Part shown: positions 8,448 through 17,588 of the stretch, piece by piece
How the letters are laid out: each line of letters begins with the position of its first letter
How positions within the stretch are numbered: the stretch's first letter is position 1
DNA from: CAXBMB01 sp052078155
GTDB taxonomy: Bacteria; Pseudomonadota; Alphaproteobacteria; Kiloniellales; DSM-21159
Direction of reading: 5' to 3'
DNA length: 64,000 bases
Assembly: GCA_052078155.1 (NCBI GenBank)
Contig: JBQJBP010000001.1
Span: 1,054,001-1,118,000 of the forward strand
Made by a program: the position numbers and the translations under genes
Notes under the pieces: model-generated
Databases searched by the model: none
What the model saw: the letters and a program-made list of their open reading frames with translations, nothing else
What the model was told of the DNA's origin: nothing

Positions 8448-9870
8448 AGTCCTGCGACTGTGTGGTCGCTTGCAGGAAAGCCATCAAGGCTGCCCGGTCC
8501 GCCGGATCGTCAATGCGCTGCACGGGCATTTTTGTTCCCGGCACATAGTGGTCGGGCCCCTGCGTAAAGAGGTCGGAAACCGTTTTGCTGGTCCAGATCA
8601 CCGTGCTGCCATTGAGCGCGTCGGAGTAGCGATATCCGGCAACAGTCCCGGCCCGGCGGCCAAAAATACCATAGAGGGTTGGCCCGGCCCGCAGAGACGT
8701 CTCCGGAGTAAGGGCATGACAGACGTCACATTTGCGGAACACCTCTGCCCCCCGGCGAGCTTCGTCAGAGACCTCCAGATGCGGGGGGAAAAAGCTGCTG
8801 AGCTGCGCCTTACGTACCTCCCCCAGTTCTTTTCCGGCAACAAGATCCCAGCGACGTGCAACTTCATCGGCTCCGGCTGAAACCAGCTGCTGCTGGTCCG
8901 GCAGAAAGGTCAGCGCCCAGACCGGTTTACCATGACCCGGCAAGATCATCTCCGGTTTGCTGCTCCAACTGGTGCTGGCCAGAGACCAGAGGCGCAGCAA
9001 ACGGTCCAGACCGGCGGCCGCCAGCCTTTTGCCATCGGGCGATACCGCAAGTGAGAAAAGAGGACCATCCAGCTGCGCCAGCTGTCCCAGAGCCTCACCG
9101 GTTTGCGTATTCCAATAGCGGATCGACCCATCGGCAGATGCTGAATAGATCAGATAAGCCCCCTGGTCCGTGGGAAGAGGCGCAAAAGCCAGGGCCGTAA
9201 TGCCGCCTTCATGTCCCTGCAGCTCCGCCATCAACTGACCCTCCGGCATGCCGTAGAGACGAATGGTCAGATCGTGATCCGCCGATGCCAGCAGCTTCCC
9301 ATCCGGTGAAAAGGCCAGGTCATTGCTGGGGGCTCCCTGGCGCTTCCAGAGGATCTTGGAGGAGGTGAGATCCCACAGGATCACCTGCCCATCCCAGCCC
9401 GAAGATGCCGCCAGCTTTCCATCGGGCGAGACCGCCAGACCTTCGACCTTTGCACTGTGCTCACTCAGCACCGCCAGCACCTGATAGCTTCTCAGATCCC
9501 AAAGGCGCAGGGTTCCGTCATCGCTGGCAGACAGGGCCTTTTGTCCTCCCGGCAGGATGCGCACGGCATTCACGGCACCATCATGGGCATCCAGCACCGC
9601 CAGAGCGACTTCCTGTTCCAGATCCCAGAGGATAAGCCGGTGGTCAAAGGAAGCGGTCACGGCCCGTCGGCCATCGGGGGTAACTGCCACGTCCTTGATA
9701 AAGCCACCGTGCCCGCGCAGTTCCGCCAGACTGGTTGGCACCAACACGAAAGACAAAAAGGCGGCCATCAGGCAACGCACAGCCACAAGGCCGAAAAGCC
9801 GCCACCTAATACGACTTTCATCACCAGAGAATCGAACAGATGAGATGCTGTTACCTGAACCTGTATCCAT
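8446..9870 (-). CDS. WD40 repeat protein fused to a C-terminal cytochrome c domain
   Basis: Probable periplasmic redox protein. A membrane or signal segment lies near the chosen N-terminus (residues about 20-45, ending PTSLAELRG). It is followed by about seven WD40 blades (repeated VSPDGK and LWDL motifs), then a class I cytochrome c domain with CDVCH and a likely Met ligand in GTKMPVQR near the C-terminus. I chose ATG 9870 (474 aa) because upstream codons lack homology-like features; the open frame extends to 10041 and the ribosome site is weak. The blades may bind a partner redox protein. Partner and electron donor are unknown. Confidence 0.75.
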   Translation of the reverse strand: MDTGSGNSISSVRFSGDESRIRWRLFGLVAVRCLMAAFLSFVLVPTSLAELRGHGGFIKDVAVTPDGRRAVTASFDHRLILWDLEQEVALAVLDAHDGAVNAVRILPGGQKALSASDDGTLRLWDLRSYQVLAVLSEHSAKVEGLAVSPDGKLAASSGWDGQVILWDLTSSKILWKRQGAPSNDLAFSPDGKLLASADHDLTIRLYGMPEGQLMAELQGHEGGITALAFAPLPTDQGAYLIYSASADGSIRYWNTQTGEALGQLAQLDGPLFSLAVSPDGKRLAAAGLDRLLRLWSLASTSWSSKPEMILPGHGKPVWALTFLPDQQQLVSAGADEVARRWDLVAGKELGEVRKAQLSSFFPPHLEVSDEARRGAEVFRKCDVCHALTPETSLRAGPTLYGIFGRRAGTVAGYRYSDALNGSTVIWTSKTVSDLFTQGPDHYVPGTKMPVQRIDDPADRAALMAFLQATTQSQD

Positions 9871-10122
9871 AAAAGTTATGGAAAAAGCAAAGCTCAAGCC
9901 TGTCAAGATTTTAGAGCACAAAATGTAAGGAATCCCCGCACAAACACTGATTTTCAGCGGTTTGATTGTGGGGGCAAACAAACTCTCCTGGCTGAACTGC
10001 GCTCTGGCGCCTGCACAACCGACAGCACCTTTGATCAGCAATGCAGACCAGGATCAAGCATTGAAAATTCAACCCGCGCCGAATTTCTCTATGCGGTTAC
10101 TTTTGAGGAAAAATCAAAAGCT

Positions 10123-10770
10123 TCAACGGCGTTTGTTTTCGCCGTAGATATCGGCCAGCAAAGGCACCAGAGCCATCCAGGCATCTTCCGGGTCATCATC
10201 CCGGCGCATGGTCCGCTTAGCCGTGCCTTCCCAGAGAACAAGTCCTTTTTCCCGATCCCTCAGCAAAGCTTCCAGGCTGGCCACAGGTTCATAGACATCA
10301 GGGCGGTTCTGAGAATTATCGGTCAGCACGTTGCTGGACGCCCGGCCTTCGCTTTGCAGGCTCTTGTTGACAATGGAGCGGTCCAGTCCGGCACCTGAAG
10401 ATTTGTCTTCGTAGGTCGAATAATTTTTGCCGTCAAAACTGTAGCTGCCCGCCACCACCTGTGGGTCCAGCAGCAGTTCCAGGGGGGCATCGCCTTCAAG
10501 CACAAGATGTCCCCGGGCTTTAAGAGCGTTGGACATCTCAGACTGCAGTTTCAGATTGAAGTCGGAGTCATCGTAGGTTTCGACGTCAACGGGAAACCCT
10601 TGAGGCATGGGTTTGATCAGGCGCGCAGTCACGCTGTCCTGCGCCTGGGCACTGCCGTCGGTAAAGCTCAGAACCAGCAAGGCGCCAGCCAGAAGCGCTG
10701 CGGTTTTCACCAAGCCACGCCGTCCCGCCGTTTGTGATTGCCCCATCATTTTTCCCCTTGTCTCCACCAT
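10123..10770 (-). CDS. Secreted hypothetical protein
   Basis: About 215 aa with a signal peptide (RRGLVKTAALLAGALLVLSF, cleavage after AQA). The mature part has alternating Asp/Ser-rich segments and no motif I recognise. ATG 10770 has AGGGG upstream; ATG 10749, with AAGGGG, is an equal alternative. It lies between the WD40-cytochrome gene and fdhC on the same strand, so a role near the respiratory formate dehydrogenase is possible but not shown. Confidence 0.65.
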   Translation of the reverse strand: MVETRGKMMGQSQTAGRRGLVKTAALLAGALLVLSFTDGSAQAQDSVTARLIKPMPQGFPVDVETYDDSDFNLKLQSEMSNALKARGHLVLEGDAPLELLLDPQVVAGSYSFDGKNYSTYEDKSSGAGLDRSIVNKSLQSEGRASSNVLTDNSQNRPDVYEPVASLEALLRDREKGLVLWEGTAKRTMRRDDDPEDAWMALVPLLADIYGENKRR

Positions 10771-10873
10771 GATCGCCCCTTTCTCCCTCCGAGAAGACAG
10801 AGCGCTCATCCCTGTGCTTTAGCCTTAAAGCGTAAAGAACCGCGTTTCAATGATTTAGAGGCGCCTCGAAGCT

Positions 10874-12004
10874 TTAGTGTTTGTGATCTTCCAGGGGTTT
10901 GTTCTGAACTTCAGCCAGCCAGATGGAATGGTGTTCGCGTGCCCAGTTTTCATCCACCTGCCCGCTTCCCATGGCATCAAAGGCCCCTTCCATGCCAACC
11001 GATCCGATGTAGATATGGCCGATCACCACAGCCGTCATGATCAGCGCCATGGCGGCATGCCAGACGGTGTTGAGCTGTTGCTCCAGCAAGGGAGTGACTT
11101 CAGCGGGCAGACCAGTGATGCCCAGGCTGCTCAGGAATTTGAAGGTCAGTCCCCAGAAGGGCCAGTCCACCGGGAACATCATGGCGAGGCCTGATGTCGC
11201 CAGGAAGACGCTGCCCAAAGCCACCAGCCAGAACACCACCTTCTGACCGGCATTGAACTTGCGAGCGGGCGGGTGCACCCCTTCAGTAAAGAGCCCCCCG
11301 GCCTGTGACACCCAAACCAGATCATCCTTGTTGGGGATGTTGTGGCGCAGCCATTTGATGAACATCAGCAGGACCGCAAACATGAAGGGAAAAGCCACAT
11401 AGTTGTGGGCGTACTTGCCCAGCATGGCCAGGGTACCAAATACCTCTTTGCCGAAGACCGGAACAATGATGTAGCGGCCCCACAGCAGGTTCATGCCCGT
11501 GACGGTCAGAATGATAAAGCAGACCGCCATGGTCCAGTGGGCGAAGCGGTCAATGTCACTGAAGCGCTCCACCGTCTTCTCAGAAGGTCCGGCTTCAATT
11601 TTGATGCGCCCGCGCAGCAGAAAGAAAATGGCGAGAATGATCAGAGTCCCGCCGATGACCCAGCCGCCATAGGGCTTGAGGTAGCGGTTGCGAAACTCCC
11701 GCCAGATATCACCTTCCGCCTGAACCAGCACGCCGGCCTGTTCATTGGGGATCGACACCTTGCCGGTGACACCCTTACGGATGGCGCGCCACATTTCGGA
11801 CTGGGAAGCCACCCCCATGGTGTTTCCAGGCACGTTTCCGGCCTGAGGGCCTGGTCCCGATACTTCACGGCCATCTGGCTGTTGTCCCTGAACCGACTGA
11901 CCCTGGATTTGGGCTGCAACCGGGGATGTCCCCAGCAGTCCCAAAGTCAGAACCAAGGCGAAAAGCACAGTAAGTCCGGGAAAAATCAACGTCGCGGTCC
12001 GCAT
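10874..12004 (-). CDS. fdh3C: Formate dehydrogenase gamma subunit, cytochrome b
   Basis: Membrane anchor that moves electrons from the Fe-S subunit to quinone. A signal-like N-terminus (residues 1-32) and a periplasmic stretch precede a helix near 115-135. The FdnI/FdoI-type four-helix cytochrome b core follows, with candidate heme ligands in DRFAHWTMAV, KYAHNYVAF and the last-helix HAAMALIMTAVVIGH. Length 376 aa fits the long alphaproteobacterial gamma form. ATG 12004 follows GGGGGTGG. It is separated from fdhB by 173 bp holding two hairpins, one of them terminator-like. Confidence 0.88.
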   Translation of the reverse strand: MRTATLIFPGLTVLFALVLTLGLLGTSPVAAQIQGQSVQGQQPDGREVSGPGPQAGNVPGNTMGVASQSEMWRAIRKGVTGKVSIPNEQAGVLVQAEGDIWREFRNRYLKPYGGWVIGGTLIILAIFFLLRGRIKIEAGPSEKTVERFSDIDRFAHWTMAVCFIILTVTGMNLLWGRYIIVPVFGKEVFGTLAMLGKYAHNYVAFPFMFAVLLMFIKWLRHNIPNKDDLVWVSQAGGLFTEGVHPPARKFNAGQKVVFWLVALGSVFLATSGLAMMFPVDWPFWGLTFKFLSSLGITGLPAEVTPLLEQQLNTVWHAAMALIMTAVVIGHIYIGSVGMEGAFDAMGSGQVDENWAREHHSIWLAEVQNKPLEDHKH

Positions 12005-12074
12005 CGAGCCACCCCCTTGTTTTTCTTGCTGTTTGCGACAGGTCTCCTGGTTTTCTTTGCCCTAGGGACCCGGC

Positions 12075-12163
12075 AAAAAAAGGGAATGGCGCTATCCGGC
12101 CATCCCCCTTTTTCAGGCAACCACCGACGGGCCCGGATCTCTGATGAGACCAGAGGGCCCGTC
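12075..12163 (-). terminator. Two hairpins between fdhB and fdhC, one a good intrinsic terminator
   Basis: Reading the minus strand from fdhB, a perfect 9-bp inverted repeat (GACGGGCCC 12126-12134 with GGGCCCGTC 12155-12163) is followed by a second stem (GGGAATGGC 12082-12090 with GCCATCCCC 12099-12107) and seven T residues (12081-12075). This is the form of a Rho-independent terminator, placed inside what should be one operon. It may reduce gamma-subunit expression or mark an mRNA processing site. Confidence 0.65.
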
Positions 12164-12177
12164 GCAAAGGTCGCGGG

Positions 12178-12774
12178 TCAGCTTCCAGCTTTCTGGTCGT
12201 AGGCTGTACCCCAGCCCCAGGCACCAGCGCCGAAACCACGGCCAACCACACGCTCGCGGTAGATACCGGAGACAAGGTCCCCGTCACCTGCCAACAACGC
12301 TTTGGTGGAGCACATTTCCGCACAAAGCGGCAACTTGCCTTCCGCCAAACGGTTGCGCCCATAGCTGCGGAACTCAGCCTGGGAATTGTCTTCCTCGGGT
12401 CCACCGGCGCAGAAGGTACATTTGTCCATCTTGCCGCGGGAACCGAAGTTACCTGCCTGCGGGAACTGCGGTGCGCCAAAGGGACAGGCGTAGAAGCAGT
12501 AACCACAACCGATGCAGAGATCCTTGGAGTGAAGCACCACACCATCGTCGGTCTGGTAGAAGCAATCTACCGGACAGACCGCCATGCAGGGCGCATCTGA
12601 GCAATGCATGCAGGCGACCGAGATGGAGCGCTCCCCGGGTTTACCGTCGTTGATGGTAACCACCCGACGCCGGTTCACCCCCCAGGGGATTTCATTCTCG
12701 TTTTTGCAGGCCGTGACACAGGCGTTGCACTCAATGCAACGTTCAGCGTCACAGAGGAATTTCATGCGTGCCAT
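12178..12774 (-). CDS. fdh3B: Formate dehydrogenase beta subunit, four [4Fe-4S]
   Basis: Electron-transfer subunit of the respiratory formate dehydrogenase. The 198-aa protein carries ferredoxin motifs CIECNACVTAC, CMHCSDAPC, CIGCGYCFYAC and CTFC, the usual four-cluster arrangement of FDH3/FdnH-type beta subunits. ATG 12774 follows GAGGAGG and starts 20 nt after fdhA, so the two are co-translated. The C-terminal membrane helix of E. coli FdnH is absent, as in other alphaproteobacterial forms of this size. Confidence 0.92.
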   Translation of the reverse strand: MARMKFLCDAERCIECNACVTACKNENEIPWGVNRRRVVTINDGKPGERSISVACMHCSDAPCMAVCPVDCFYQTDDGVVLHSKDLCIGCGYCFYACPFGAPQFPQAGNFGSRGKMDKCTFCAGGPEEDNSQAEFRSYGRNRLAEGKLPLCAEMCSTKALLAGDGDLVSGIYRERVVGRGFGAGAWGWGTAYDQKAGS

Positions 12775-12794
12775 GAGTTTTTCTCCTCCTCGCC

Positions 12795-15665
12795 TTAAGC
12801 CGGTTCAATACGGCAAAGTGTACACTTGGTTTCCTGCATATTGGTCACCGAGTCATAGCCGTAAGTTTGAGCAGTATTGCTCGCTTCGCCCAACACATAG
12901 GGGTCAGCACCTGCCGGGTACTTGGACCGCTGGTCCTCACCCATCCAGTGCCCACCGAAGTGGAAGGGCATGAAGGCCACACCGCGGCCAACCCGTTCAG
13001 TCACCATGGCCTTAACTTTGACCTTGGCGCCTTCTGGCCCATGCACCCAGACCATCACGCCGTCACGGATGCCGCTGTTGTTGGCGTCAACCATGTTGAT
13101 TTCGACGAACATGTCCTGCTGCAGTTCAGCCAGCCAGGGGTTGGAACGGGTTTCGTCACCGCCGCCTTCATATTCCACCAGACGACCGGACGTCAGGATG
13201 GTCGGGAACTCCTTGGAGAAGTCCTGATCCTGGATCGACTTGTACATGATCGGCAGGCGATACATGCGACGGTCTTCATAGGTGGGATAGTCGGCCACGA
13301 GATCCCGGCGCGGGGTATAGAGCGGCTCGCGGTGCTTGGGCACCGGATCCGGGAAGTTCCAGACCACCGTCCGGGCTTTGGCGTTACCGAAGGGCGCACA
13401 GCCATGCATGATGGCCACCCGCTGGATGCCGCCTGAAAGGTCGGTTTTCCAGTTGGTTTTGTCCCCGGCAACCTTCTCGATGCTTGCCCGTTCCGCATCC
13501 GTCAGATCTTTGTCCCAGCCCAGCTGCTTGAGCATGGCCATGGTGAATTCAGGATAGCCGTCCTGAATTTCAGACCCGACGGGGTAGCTGCCTTCGGCCA
13601 GTAGGTTCTGACCGTCCCGTTCCACACCGAAGCGGGCCCGGAAGCAGAGACCACCTTCGGCCACCGGCTTGGAGGGATCGTAGAGGTTCGGAGTCCCCGG
13701 GTGACCCATTTCCGCCGTCCCCCAGCAAGGCCAGGGCATGCCGTAATAGTCACCGTCGGCGGGACCGCCACGAGCCTGCAGGGTGGTGCGGTCAAAGGTA
13801 TACTGGTTGGCCATGTGCAGCTTGAGCCGCTCTGGCGACTGGCCCGTATACCCGATGGTCCACATCCCCTTGTTGATCTCGAGGGTGATGTCCTCGACGT
13901 TGGGCTCGGTGCCTTCCACCTTGATGTTCTTGAACATCTCGTCGGCGATACCGAACTTCTGCGCCAGCAGGTACATGATTTCGTGGTCGGTTTTGCACTC
14001 GAAGAGAGGCTCAACCACTTTTTCACGCCACTGGATGGAGCGGTTCGAAGCGGTCACAGAACCACGGGTTTCGAACTGCGTGGCAGCCGGCAAGAGATAG
14101 ACCCCGTCCGTGCGGTCGTGCATCACGGCCGTCATGGTCGGATAGGGATCGATCACCACCAGCATATCCAGCTTGGACATGGCTTTTTTCATGTCCGGCA
14201 GACGGGTCTGCGAGTTGGGCGCATGCCCCCAGAAGACCATGGCACGCAGATTGTCCGGCTGATCGATGTTGTCTTTGGCTTCCAAAGCCAGATCGAACCA
14301 GCGGGACACCGGAACACCGGCGCTTTCCATCAGTTTCTGATCGGCGAAACGGCCCTTGATGTACTCATAGTCCGTTTCCCAGACACGCGACCAGTGCTTC
14401 CAGGAGCCGGTCTTGATGCCGTAGTAGCCAGGCAGCGTGTGGCACAGCACACCCAGATCCGTTGCGCCCTGCACGTTGTCATGACCACGGAAGATGTTGG
14501 TGCCACCACCCGACGTACCGATGGTCCCGAGCGCCAGGCCCAGGATGCAGTATGCACGGGTGTTGTTGTTGCCGTTGGTATGCTGGGTTCCGCCCATGCA
14601 CCAGATGATGGTGAAGGGACGGTTGTTGGCCAGCGTGCGGGCAACCCGGCGCAGCTGAGAGCCCGGTACACCGGTTACGCGCTCAACTTCTTCAGGGTTC
14701 CACTGCTTGACCTCGGCGCGGATGTCATCCATGCCCCAGACACGCTGACGAATGAACTCTTTGTCTTCCCAGCCATTCTCAAAGACATGCCAGAGAATGC
14801 CCCAGATCAGAGCCACGTCGGTCCCCGGACGCAGACGCACATGCTCAGAGGCATGAGCGGCCGTGCGGGTAAAGCGCGGGTCGCAAACGATCAGCGGTGC
14901 GTTGTTCTGCTCCTTGGCTTTCAGAATGTGCTGCAGCGACACCGGGTGGGCTTCCGCAGGGTTGCCCCCGATCACGAACATGGCCCGTGACTTGTGGATG
15001 TCGTTGTAGGAGTTCGTCATGGCCCCATAGCCCCAGGTGTTGGCAACACCGGCGACTGTGGTGGAGTGACAGATACGGGCCTGGTGATCCACGTTGTTGG
15101 TGCCCCAGTAGGCGGCCAACTTGCGGAACAGGTAGGACTGTTCATTGTTGTGCTTGGCAGAGCCCAGCCAATAAACGGAATCGGGGCCGGACGTCTTGTA
15201 GATGTCCAGCATCTTGTCGCCGATTTCGTTGATGGCTTCTTCCCATGAAATGCGGGTCCATTTTCCATCGACCATCTTCACGGGGTATTTCAGGCGCCGC
15301 TCACCATGAGCGTGTTCGCGAACTGCCGCCCCCTTGGCGCAGTGAGCGCCCAGGTTAAAGGGGCTGTCCCAGCCGGGCTCCTGCCCGACCCAAACACCAT
15401 CCTGCACTTCTGCAATCACCGTACAGCCAACTGAACAGTGCGTGCAGACTGATTTCTTGATCTCAACAGGTTTGCTGCTGCCGCTTTGCGCCTTGGCCTG
15501 TTTGACCCGGCCAAAGCTGAGCGCGGAGGCTGCTGCCACCCCGCCCGCCGTCAAACCCGAACGTTTCAAGAAAGTACGTCGGTCAACCGCGCTGCCGACT
15601 GAGCCGGCAAACGCTTTTGACAAACGGGGGCCATTCGCAACCCCATTCGTCTTCCTGGTTAACAT
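12795..15665 (-). CDS. fdh3A: Periplasmic formate dehydrogenase alpha subunit (Tat-exported, Cys form)
   Basis: Catalytic subunit of a membrane-associated, periplasm-facing formate dehydrogenase. The Tat signal DRRTFLKRS (residues 28-36) is followed by the [4Fe-4S] site CTHCSVGC (Cys74, 77, 81) with Cys109, then the molybdopterin oxidoreductase and dinucleotide-binding domains. The metal ligand is Cys199 in ARICHSTTV; no in-frame UGA is used. Length 956 aa is typical. ATG 15665 follows GAGGAGAAG. Its neighbours are the small Tat-target protein upstream and the beta subunit downstream. Whether Mo or W is bound cannot be read from sequence, but tupABC favours W. Confidence 0.93.
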   Translation of the reverse strand: MLTRKTNGVANGPRLSKAFAGSVGSAVDRRTFLKRSGLTAGGVAAASALSFGRVKQAKAQSGSSKPVEIKKSVCTHCSVGCTVIAEVQDGVWVGQEPGWDSPFNLGAHCAKGAAVREHAHGERRLKYPVKMVDGKWTRISWEEAINEIGDKMLDIYKTSGPDSVYWLGSAKHNNEQSYLFRKLAAYWGTNNVDHQARICHSTTVAGVANTWGYGAMTNSYNDIHKSRAMFVIGGNPAEAHPVSLQHILKAKEQNNAPLIVCDPRFTRTAAHASEHVRLRPGTDVALIWGILWHVFENGWEDKEFIRQRVWGMDDIRAEVKQWNPEEVERVTGVPGSQLRRVARTLANNRPFTIIWCMGGTQHTNGNNNTRAYCILGLALGTIGTSGGGTNIFRGHDNVQGATDLGVLCHTLPGYYGIKTGSWKHWSRVWETDYEYIKGRFADQKLMESAGVPVSRWFDLALEAKDNIDQPDNLRAMVFWGHAPNSQTRLPDMKKAMSKLDMLVVIDPYPTMTAVMHDRTDGVYLLPAATQFETRGSVTASNRSIQWREKVVEPLFECKTDHEIMYLLAQKFGIADEMFKNIKVEGTEPNVEDITLEINKGMWTIGYTGQSPERLKLHMANQYTFDRTTLQARGGPADGDYYGMPWPCWGTAEMGHPGTPNLYDPSKPVAEGGLCFRARFGVERDGQNLLAEGSYPVGSEIQDGYPEFTMAMLKQLGWDKDLTDAERASIEKVAGDKTNWKTDLSGGIQRVAIMHGCAPFGNAKARTVVWNFPDPVPKHREPLYTPRRDLVADYPTYEDRRMYRLPIMYKSIQDQDFSKEFPTILTSGRLVEYEGGGDETRSNPWLAELQQDMFVEINMVDANNSGIRDGVMVWVHGPEGAKVKVKAMVTERVGRGVAFMPFHFGGHWMGEDQRSKYPAGADPYVLGEASNTAQTYGYDSVTNMQETKCTLCRIEPA

Positions 15666-15782
15666 AGACTTCTCCTCTTGTTCCTACCTAGTAAGGCGCC
15701 TTGTTCGCCGGAAACCGGCATGGGTTCATTGTTCGACCCGCAGCACCTTTTTTGTTGCCGCCTTGCAGACCGCCGAAGCTGT

Positions 15783-15980
15783 CTAGAACTTGGCCAACTC
15801 GTAGTACTTCTTCACGTGATCGGTTTCCCGATACCCGGCCCCCTCCGTCTTACCGGACAGGTCCTCTGCCACCGACGTGCCGCTGCCGGCAAGCGTGGCC
15901 GCCCCGAGCGCACCTACGCCCAGGCCTGCTTTTTTGAAGAAGTTCCGACGAGCTTCGGAAACCACATCTTTTTTGCTCAT
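15783..15980 (-). CDS. Formate dehydrogenase-region Tat-target small protein
   Basis: A 65-aa protein with a Tat-like signal (EARRNFFKKAG, then an Ala/Gly-rich hydrophobic run) and a short tail ending HVKKYYELAKF. It matches the small 'formate dehydrogenase region TAT target' family found just upstream of fdhA in proteobacteria. The family is probably an accessory or small subunit; its exact role is not established. ATG 15980 follows AAGGGAAG. Confidence 0.85.
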   Translation of the reverse strand: MSKKDVVSEARRNFFKKAGLGVGALGAATLAGSGTSVAEDLSGKTEGAGYRETDHVKKYYELAKF

Positions 15981-16249
15981 CGTCGTGTCTTCCCTTGTTA
16001 GCCCCGACAGTCAAAACACCCGCTGCGATTAGATCAGATAGCAATCCAATGCCTTTCGAGCCTTTGTCTGCGGAGTGAGACCTACCTGGCCTCCTTGCAA
16101 AAAACGTTTTCAACAAACGCTTTACCTACTGGCTGGTTGATTGACTGTGCCCCGGGAACCGATGGTCTTGTTCCTTCCGGAAGGCTGTCCAAAAACCAAC
16201 TTTCACCGTCGCCCCCACCGGGACCCGACAGCGATCCTGTTACCTGCAG

Positions 16250-16882
16250 TCAGGCTGCCATCTGAAAGGCCTGACCCTCGATGGTCAGGAACAATCGTCC
16301 CAGCGTGCCAACAGGTTTGTAAAAGCGGGCTTCCTGGGCGCCTTCGAGATCCTCAAAAAAGCGCAGAGCCCAACAGCCCACATGGCTGTCATAGAATTCC
16401 TTTTGCTTGGCCAGATCGGGGGCACCGCCAAAGGCACCGGCAATCAGGCCCGCCATGACTTCAAAGAGTGAGGCTATATGGTCTTCGGGTTCCGACACTC
16501 CCTCCTGACGCGCAATGCCCAGCTTGGCCATGTCACCTCGCAGCTTGGCCAACGGTTTTTCATGCAGAAAACCGGTCAGGTAGTAGGAGCCATAAGGCAC
16601 CAGTTCACCGTGCCCGACACCGATAAAGAGATCGAAATATTCCTGTTTGACGGTCGCCGCATCGGTCTGGGCTGCGGCTTCAGCCAGGGCGATCATGGCC
16701 TGCCCCAACTCGCTGCCATCGCCAACGCTTTGCGCGATTTCCGCCAAAAGCTCATCGGAAGGCGGAGACGTCAAAAACTGGGCAAGCAAGCCATACCAAC
16801 CGGCGCGCAGCTGGTCTTCCTCTGCCACAGCAGCACCAAAGCCCTCGTTATCGGGGCTTTCAGCTGTCTTCAGGTCTCCCAA
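16250..16882 (-). CDS. TorD/DmsD-type chaperone for the Tat formate dehydrogenase
   Basis: A 210-aa all-helical chaperone of the TorD family, likely to bind the FdhA Tat signal and hold it until cofactor is inserted. Visible signatures are EYFDLFIGVGHGELVPYGS and EPEDHIASLFEVM (the E-P-x-D-H family motif). The start is TTG at 16882 with GGAGGGG 5 nt upstream; no ATG fits. It is the first gene of the torD-Tat target-fdhA-fdhB run on this strand. Confidence 0.88.
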   Translation of the reverse strand: MGDLKTAESPDNEGFGAAVAEEDQLRAGWYGLLAQFLTSPPSDELLAEIAQSVGDGSELGQAMIALAEAAAQTDAATVKQEYFDLFIGVGHGELVPYGSYYLTGFLHEKPLAKLRGDMAKLGIARQEGVSEPEDHIASLFEVMAGLIAGAFGGAPDLAKQKEFYDSHVGCWALRFFEDLEGAQEARFYKPVGTLGRLFLTIEGQAFQMAA

Positions 16883-17588
16883 TAGACCCCTCCACTCTCC
16901 TGTTGGCTCGTAATGAGCCTGATTTTGTCCGGGTAACGAGACCCGCAGTATGGCGACCCGCTTTATGGGGTTTTGTCCGGAACCGTCTCATCTGGACAGC
17001 GATTGTCCTGACACGAATATTCCGGAAATCTCTGGTCTCCTGTCTCCATCAGCGCTTTTGATCAGGTGAACACCCAAACAGCGCGCGCATTTAGACAAAG
17101 ACACAGAACCCATCGATTCCATTACCCAATTCAGCGCTCAACAGGCGCTCCTGTCAACAAGAACCGGAGCAAAAACCAGGAGAAACCGGACAGAGAAACC
17201 TTTGAAACAAAACACATATTTTGTGGGTCATTTCCATAACCAACGCCAAATTCGTGATAACGATTATCACTATCAAACGCTCATTTAGGGAGAAGCTTGC
17301 AATTACAATCCTTTACGCTTCATCCCTCTTTGCTGTCGCGGATAGTTCGAAGGGGGTCGCATTGAAGGCAATATGACGCCGACACCTCTCTTCCGCCTAA
17401 ATGGAAACAATCTATTTCCGAAAGACCGGAAACGGGCGATTCAACATCACAGGTCGAACTGGGGCCACCCCGGCGAGAAGAGCTGCCCCTCTTACGGGGG
17501 AGAATCGACGCCAGGAAACAAAGGATCAGACTGACAAGCTGTTGTTTTACAAGCGGCTCTGAGGGCCAGACCCGCCTAAGCGCTGAGA
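16883..17588. other. Long intergenic region upstream of the torD-fdh operon
   Basis: About 700 bp with no convincing gene. It should hold the fdh promoter on the minus strand. Visible elements: the direct repeat TTTTGTCCGG at about 16924 and 16972, an ACAAAA/TTTTGT inverted repeat near 17205-17222, and the 7-3-7 palindrome at 17254-17270. The open frame at 17320-17607 has no ribosome site or homology signal and is probably not a gene. Confidence 0.6.
17254..17270. promoter_or_regulatory. Fur-box-like palindrome upstream of the fdh operon
   Basis: GTGATAACGATTATCAC is a perfect 7-bp inverted repeat around CGA. The overlapping 19-mer GATAACGATTATCACTATC agrees with the classical Fur box at 16 of 19 positions. 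It lies about 370 bp upstream of torD. A Fur/Mur-type or other dimeric regulator is plausible; FNR is not, by sequence. Confidence 0.5.

Noticed and set aside
13701..14990. 429-codon open frame opposite fdhA
   Set aside because: Antisense shadow of the FdhA gene.
15040..15080. Selenocysteine at the FdhA metal site
   Set aside because: The codon at the ligand position is Cys and the frame needs no UGA read-through; the same is true of FdsA.
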